Shown piece by piece: positions 59,874 through 64,000 of a stretch of DNA of 64,000 nucleotides. The notes under the pieces were generated by a model that was given only the letters and a program-made list of their open reading frames with translations, searched no databases and had not been told where the DNA came from. Both the position numbers and the translations under genes were made by a program. The first letter of the stretch is position 1, and every line of letters begins with the position of its first letter. This DNA is from Ramlibacter sp. WS9 (lineage in GTDB: Bacteria; Pseudomonadota; Gammaproteobacteria; Burkholderiales; Burkholderiaceae_C). The DNA lies in the NCBI RefSeq assembly GCF_003797765.1, contig NZ_RKMB01000001.1, positions 124,001 through 188,000 on the forward strand, given 5' to 3'.

Positions 59874-61337
59874 CTAACATTCTTCACTCCAGCAGTAAGC
59901 GTCGCGCGCGATCATCGCGCTGGCGGCGCTGGGCCCCCAGGTGCCCGCCGCGTAGGGGCGCGGGCCGGTGTTGTCGTTGCGCCAGAACTCCATGATCGGC
60001 TCGACCCAGCGCCAGGCTTCTTCCTGCTCGTCGCTGCGCACGAACAGGTTCAGGCGGCCATCGATCACGTCCAGCAGTAGCCGCTCGTAAGCACCCACGC
60101 GGCCGGAGCCGAAACGCTTGTCGAAGTCCAGGTCGAGGTGCACCGGCGACAGCGACTGGCCCGCGTTCTTCTGCTGCCGGTTGTCCTGGCCCTGGGCCAG
60201 CAGGTGCAGCTCCAGCCCGTCCTTGGGCTGCAGGTGGATCACCAGGCGATTGGCCGCGCCGGGCGGTGAGTTGAAGATGGCATGCGGCGCGGGGCGGAAA
60301 TTGACGACGATGCGCGCATCGCGCCCGGCCAGCCGCTTGCCGGTGCGAATGTAGAACGGCACGCCGGCCCAGCGCCAGTTGGCGATCTCGGCACGCAGCG
60401 CGACGAAGGTCTCGGTCATGCTGTCGGGGTTCACGCCCGGCTCGCTGCGGTAACCGGGTACTTGCTCACCCGCGACGTTGCCGGCGCTGTACTGCCCGCG
60501 GATCACATCCTGCGCCAGGGCCTGCGGCGTCCAGGCCTTGAGCGAGCGCAGCACCTTGAGCTTCTCGTCGCGGATCGCGTCGGCATGCGCGTTGATGGGC
60601 GGTTCCATCGCCAGGGCGCAGAGCAGCTGCAGCGCGTGGTTCTGCACCATGTCGCGCAGCGCACCGGTCTGGTCGTAGAACGCGCCGCGCTTTTCGACGC
60701 CGAGGTCTTCGGCGATGGTGATCTGGATGTTGGCGATCGTCTCGCGCCGCCACAGCGGCTCGAACAGCGAATTGCCGAAGCGCAGCGCGAACAGGTTCTG
60801 TACCGAGGGCTTGCCCAGGTAGTGGTCGATGCGGAAGATCTGCTTCTCACTGAACACGCGTCTCACCGTTTCGTTGATCGCGCGGTTCGAAGCGAGGTCG
60901 TGGCCCAGCGGTTTTTCCAGCACGATGCGCGTGTTGGGCGTGTTGAGCCCCGCGGCGGCCAACTGCTCGCACGCGGCGGTAAAGAGCGATGGCGCCGTGG
61001 CCAGGTACATCACCACCGTGTCTGCGTTGCGTTCGCGCAGGTCGGCGGCAAGGCGCTGGTAGTCCTGCGGTTTCGATAGATCGACGCGCAGGAAATGCAG
61101 CAGGGCGGCGAAGCGGTCGAACTCCTCGGGCGAGGGTCGCTTGGCCAGATCGACCTCGTCGAAACGCGCGCGAATCAAAGCGCGGTACTGCTCGTCGCTC
61201 AGGTCGTCGCGGGCGACGCCGATGATGCGGCCGCCGGCGGGCAGCGTGCCGTGGCGGAAGGCCTGGAACAGGGCGGGCATCAGCTTGCGCCAGGCGAGGT
61301 CGCCGGTGCCGCCGAACAAGACGAGGTCAAAGCTCAT
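59874..61337 (-). CDS. zwf: Glucose-6-phosphate dehydrogenase
   Basis: A 487-residue enzyme oxidising glucose 6-phosphate to 6-phosphogluconolactone with NADP, the entry to the pentose phosphate and Entner-Doudoroff routes. Cofactor motif LFGGTGDLAWRKL (residues 7-19), the active-site RIDHYLGKPSVQNL and LEKPLGHDLASN are all intact. Start MSFDLVLFGG at 61337. Upstream palindrome at 61374-61388 fits HexR control. Confidence 0.94.
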   Translation of the reverse strand: MSFDLVLFGGTGDLAWRKLMPALFQAFRHGTLPAGGRIIGVARDDLSDEQYRALIRARFDEVDLAKRPSPEEFDRFAALLHFLRVDLSKPQDYQRLAADLRERNADTVVMYLATAPSLFTAACEQLAAAGLNTPNTRIVLEKPLGHDLASNRAINETVRRVFSEKQIFRIDHYLGKPSVQNLFALRFGNSLFEPLWRRETIANIQITIAEDLGVEKRGAFYDQTGALRDMVQNHALQLLCALAMEPPINAHADAIRDEKLKVLRSLKAWTPQALAQDVIRGQYSAGNVAGEQVPGYRSEPGVNPDSMTETFVALRAEIANWRWAGVPFYIRTGKRLAGRDARIVVNFRPAPHAIFNSPPGAANRLVIHLQPKDGLELHLLAQGQDNRQQKNAGQSLSPVHLDLDFDKRFGSGRVGAYERLLLDVIDGRLNLFVRSDEQEEAWRWVEPIMEFWRNDNTGPRPYAAGTWGPSAASAMIARDAYCWSEEC

Positions 61338-61373
61338 GGTCGAGGTAGGTCAAACGAAAGGACGAAGGCGTAA

Positions 61374-61388
61374 TGTAACTTAGTTTCA
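61374..61388. promoter_or_regulatory. HexR-like operator upstream of zwf
   Basis: TGTAACTTAGTTTCA is a near-perfect palindrome (6 of 7 base pairs) 37 bp before the zwf ATG. It matches 11 of 15 positions of the gammaproteobacterial HexR consensus TGTAATTAAATTACA, which I quote from memory. It also lies upstream of the divergent iron-binding-protein gene at 61519. Confidence 0.55.
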
Positions 61389-61518
61389 CGAAAACACGAA
61401 AAACAGGCCCCTGCTGGTGACGGCATCCGGGATTTCCCCAGCGTGTTTCCCCCAAGATGGAGGGGCCGCGCCGCTCGCTATGCTTGAGACGTAATCCAGT
61501 TACGACCGAGGGACGATC

Positions 61519-62532
61519 ATGAAGAAATATTTCGCTGCCGCCGCACTGGCCGGCTTCTCGCTTGGCGCCGCCGCGCAGGGCCAAGTCAACATCATCTGCT
61601 CGGTGCAGGCCGAGTGGTGCAACATGCTGTCCACGGTGTATGCGCGCACCACCGGGGTCAAGGTCAACGTGTCGATGAAGGGCTCGGGCGAAGCACTGGC
61701 CCAGCTCATCGCCGAGAAAGAAAACCCCAAGACCGACATCTGGTTCGGCGGCACGGGAGACCCGCACTTGCAGGCGGCCGAACAGGGGCTGACGCTCGAG
61801 TACAAGTCACCTTCGCTGCCGCAACTGCACGAATGGGCTCAGCAGCAGGCCAGGCAATCGAATTACAAGACCGTGGGCATCTATTCCGGCCCGCTGGGCT
61901 TCGGCTATAACCCGGAGCTGCTGGCCAAGAAGAAGCTGGCCGTGCCCAAGACCTGGGCCGACCTGACGCGGCCCGAGTACAAGGGCGACATCCAGGTGGC
62001 CAACCCCGCGTCCAGCGGCACGGCGTACACCATGATCGCGACGCTGGTGCAGTTGATGGGCGAAGAGAAAGCCTTCGACTACCTCAAGAGCCTGCACAAG
62101 AACGTGAGTGCCTATTCGCGGTCCGGCACCGGGCCGATCAAGGCCGTGGCGCGCGGCGAGACGGCGGTATCGATCAGCTTCGTGCACGACGGCCCCGGCG
62201 AAAAGATGCAAGGCTTTCCGGTTGAAACCATCACACCGGCCGACGGCACAGGCGCCGAGATCGGTTCCATGAGCATCATCAAGGGCTCCCGCAACCTGGA
62301 GGCCAGCAAGAAGTTCTACGAATGGGCGCTGACGCCGGGCGCGCAGGAAATGGCCGCCGCTGCCAAGCAGTTCCAGCTGCCGAGCAACAAGGCCGCCAAG
62401 GTCGATGCGCGGGTGCCCGATTTCAAGAAGATCAAGTTCATCAACTACGACTATGCGAAGTACGGCGCCAGCGCGGAGCGGCGTCGCCTGATCTCGCGTT
62501 GGGAAAAGGACGTCAACTCCCTGCCGCGTTGA
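61519..62532 (+). CDS. ABC transporter substrate-binding protein (iron/AfuA-FbpA type)
   Basis: A 337-residue periplasmic binding protein. Signal peptide MKKYFAAAALAGFSLGAAAQ, then VNIICSVQAEWCNMLSTVYA; GTGDPHLQAAEQGLTLEY and NYDYAKYGASAERRRLIS follow. The fold is of the ferric-iron or phosphonate/thiamine family (family 1/6). Two Cys near the N-terminus are an oddity for an iron-binding protein and may form a disulfide. The permease gene starts 16 bp later. The substrate (Fe3+, or a phosphorylated sugar as for AfuA) is not settled. Confidence 0.8.
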   Translation: MKKYFAAAALAGFSLGAAAQGQVNIICSVQAEWCNMLSTVYARTTGVKVNVSMKGSGEALAQLIAEKENPKTDIWFGGTGDPHLQAAEQGLTLEYKSPSLPQLHEWAQQQARQSNYKTVGIYSGPLGFGYNPELLAKKKLAVPKTWADLTRPEYKGDIQVANPASSGTAYTMIATLVQLMGEEKAFDYLKSLHKNVSAYSRSGTGPIKAVARGETAVSISFVHDGPGEKMQGFPVETITPADGTGAEIGSMSIIKGSRNLEASKKFYEWALTPGAQEMAAAAKQFQLPSNKAAKVDARVPDFKKIKFINYDYAKYGASAERRRLISRWEKDVNSLPR

Positions 62533-62548
62533 CGAGGCGCAGGCGTCC

Positions 62549-64000
62549 ATGACTTCGTCTGCGCAGGGCGGCGAACTCGCACCGGCGGGGCTTGACCTCT
62601 TCTCCGCCCGCCGGCCTTCGGCCAACACCGCGTTGTGGCTGTGGTTGGCCCTGGGCGTGATTGGTTTGGTGGCACTGCCCTGGTATGCGCTGCAAGACGG
62701 CAATGGGCTGCTTGCGATCCCGCGCGTGTTCGGCGGCGACGACGCCGCCAGCGGCATCGTGCAGGCGGCCGTTCACGGCCGGCCGTGGCTCTGGCTGGGC
62801 CTGGTGGGGCTCGCGCTGTGCGCGCTGGCGGCGATGCGCACGCCCGGCCGCGCACAAGGCGCGCTGCTCGTCGCCGGTGGCTTGCTCGGCGCCGGCGGGC
62901 TGGGCCTCTCGGGCTTTCTCATCGGCGCGAAGGGCTGGAGCAGTGCAGCGTTGACTGGCCTTTTCGGAGAGTTGTCGCGCAACCAGTTCGGCATGGGCTG
63001 GGGCGGCTTCGTCGTGCTGGCGTCGCTGGTCGTGCTCATGGCATTCGGCATCGCTCGGCGCGGCTACTTCAAGGGCGACCTGTTCGTTGCCGCGGCGGTC
63101 GTTGCCAGCGGAACGCTGATGGCCGTGTTCATCCTGTTCCCCGTGCTCAAGGCGCTGTCCAGCGCGCTGTTGACCGAGGACGGGCAGTTCGCTGCCGGCG
63201 CATTGTGGGAGCGCGTGGCGAGCGAACGCAACTTCGGCCTCAGCTGCCTGGTCGGCGGCGTGCGATGCGGCGTGGCCTGGAACACGCTGTTCCTCGGCCT
63301 GCTCACGGCCACCACCACAACGCTGCTCGGCACGTTGATGGCCCTGATGTCCGAGCGGTCCGGCAAGCGGTACGGCCGTGCGCTCAATGTGCTGGCCATG
63401 CTGCCCATCATCACACCGCCGTTCGTCGTGGGCCTCGGCCTGATCCTGCTGTTCGGCCGCGCCGGCATCGTGAACCAGTTGCTCGAATCGGTGTTCGGCC
63501 TCGCGCCTTCGCGCTGGTTCTACGGCTGGTTCGGCGTGTGGGTGGCGCAGACCTTCGCGTTCACGCCGATTGCGTTCATGATCATGCGGGGCGTGGTGCA
63601 AGGCGTCGCGCCCAGCCTGGAAGAGGCGGCGCAGACGTTGCGCGCGAGTCCGCAGCGCACCTTCATGACGGTGACGCTGCCCCTGCTCACGCCAGGCCTG
63701 GCCAACGCGTTCCTCGTCGGTTTCATCGAAAGCATGGCCGACTTCGGCAACCCCATCGTGGTCGGCGGCCAGTTCTCCGTGTTGTCGACGGAAATTTTCT
63801 TCGCCATCGTCGGTGCGCAGTACGACCAGGGCCGAGCGGCTTCGCTGGCGTGGATCCTCACGCTGTTCGCACTGGCCGTGTTCGCGCTGCAGCGCGCCGT
63901 GCTCGGCAAGCAGAACTACACGACCGTCAGCGGCAAGGGCGACGGTGGCATGGCGATGGCGTTGCCGCCGCGCGTGCGGCTCGTGGTCAACAGCGTGGCG
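62549..64000 (+). CDS. Iron-type ABC transporter permease, partial at right edge
   Basis: The start is at 62549 (MTSSAQGGELAPAG) and 484 codons are in the window with no stop. Repeated hydrophobic segments and the EAA-like loop LEEAAQTLRASPQRTFMTVT mark an FbpB/AfuB-type permease, which is a fused double permease of 550-700 residues. The second half of the protein lies beyond the window. It would form the channel for the binding protein upstream; an ATPase should follow outside. Confidence 0.85.
   Translation, partial: MTSSAQGGELAPAGLDLFSARRPSANTALWLWLALGVIGLVALPWYALQDGNGLLAIPRVFGGDDAASGIVQAAVHGRPWLWLGLVGLALCALAAMRTPGRAQGALLVAGGLLGAGGLGLSGFLIGAKGWSSAALTGLFGELSRNQFGMGWGGFVVLASLVVLMAFGIARRGYFKGDLFVAAAVVASGTLMAVFILFPVLKALSSALLTEDGQFAAGALWERVASERNFGLSCLVGGVRCGVAWNTLFLGLLTATTTTLLGTLMALMSERSGKRYGRALNVLAMLPIITPPFVVGLGLILLFGRAGIVNQLLESVFGLAPSRWFYGWFGVWVAQTFAFTPIAFMIMRGVVQGVAPSLEEAAQTLRASPQRTFMTVTLPLLTPGLANAFLVGFIESMADFGNPIVVGGQFSVLSTEIFFAIVGAQYDQGRAASLAWILTLFALAVFALQRAVLGKQNYTTVSGKGDGGMAMALPPRVRLVVNSVA

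Noticed and set aside
1..64000. CRISPR arrays, tRNA/rRNA genes, prophage or intact IS elements
   Set aside because: No regularly spaced repeats, cloverleaf-like genes, phage structural genes or intact transposases were seen on either strand.

Overview
The window is high-GC, tightly packed bacterial chromosome. Gene content points to a betaproteobacterium of the order Burkholderiales, most likely Comamonadaceae-like (Variovorax, Ramlibacter or Polaromonas type). The pointers are a general porin ending in Phe, coq7 (ubiquinone), an ilvA/osmC/coq7/porin neighbourhood, a type II secretion cluster with gspC divergent from gspG, zwf-hexR, and many periplasmic-binding-protein ABC transporters. No tRNA, rRNA, CRISPR array, prophage or intact insertion sequence was seen. 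The genus is inference; the order is fairly safe.

Layout. 1-3460: a HAD dehalogenase (cut by the left edge), an AraC regulator with a good promoter, and a secreted tannase/feruloyl-esterase lipoprotein. 3469-4308: a small antitoxin/PemK-like toxin cassette with a perfect palindromic operator, bracketed by 21-bp direct repeats that differ at one base; the right copy is the last codons of the next gene. 4285-8533 (minus): class III aminotransferase, aldehyde dehydrogenase and FAD amine/amino-acid oxidase, a coupled amine-catabolic operon. 8631-9256: a hexamer tandem repeat, a 100-bp inverted-repeat element, a REP palindrome and a RAYT transposase pseudogene. 9276-10247 (minus): ornithine cyclodeaminase family. 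10500-19021: an ABC importer (binding protein, two permeases, double ATPase) followed by N-formylglutamate amidohydrolase, a FAH-family hydrolase and succinate-semialdehyde dehydrogenase, which reads as an import-and-degrade operon.

19157-31464: two lipoproteins and then a fatty-acid-synthase-like cluster related to aryl polyene (APE) loci. It has ACP, a COG4648-like membrane protein, an AMP ligase, two hot-dog dehydratases, an acyltransferase, a LolA-like carrier, a methyltransferase, a ketosynthase with a Cys-less partner, a ketoreductase, a family 2 glycosyltransferase, and an ABC-2 exporter where classical APE loci have an MMPL exporter. Most junctions are overlapping stop/start pairs, so it is probably one transcript. 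This is the best candidate in the window for a poorly described system.

31569-44965: two tiny disordered proteins, a LysE exporter, the type II secretion operon gspGHIJKLMNDE on the minus strand with gspC divergent (no gspF), then a cNMP/CBS/DUF294 protein and a DnaQ-like exonuclease. 44969-51216: cobS, degV, ilvA with a terminator inside its leader (probable attenuator), osmC, coq7 and a highly expressed porin with its own terminator. 51295-58937: a DUF3047-like lipoprotein and a dipeptide-type ABC operon that includes an M20 amidohydrolase. 58946-61337 (minus): zwf then hexR, with a HexR-like palindrome upstream of zwf. 61519-64000: an iron-type binding protein and its permease, cut by the right edge.
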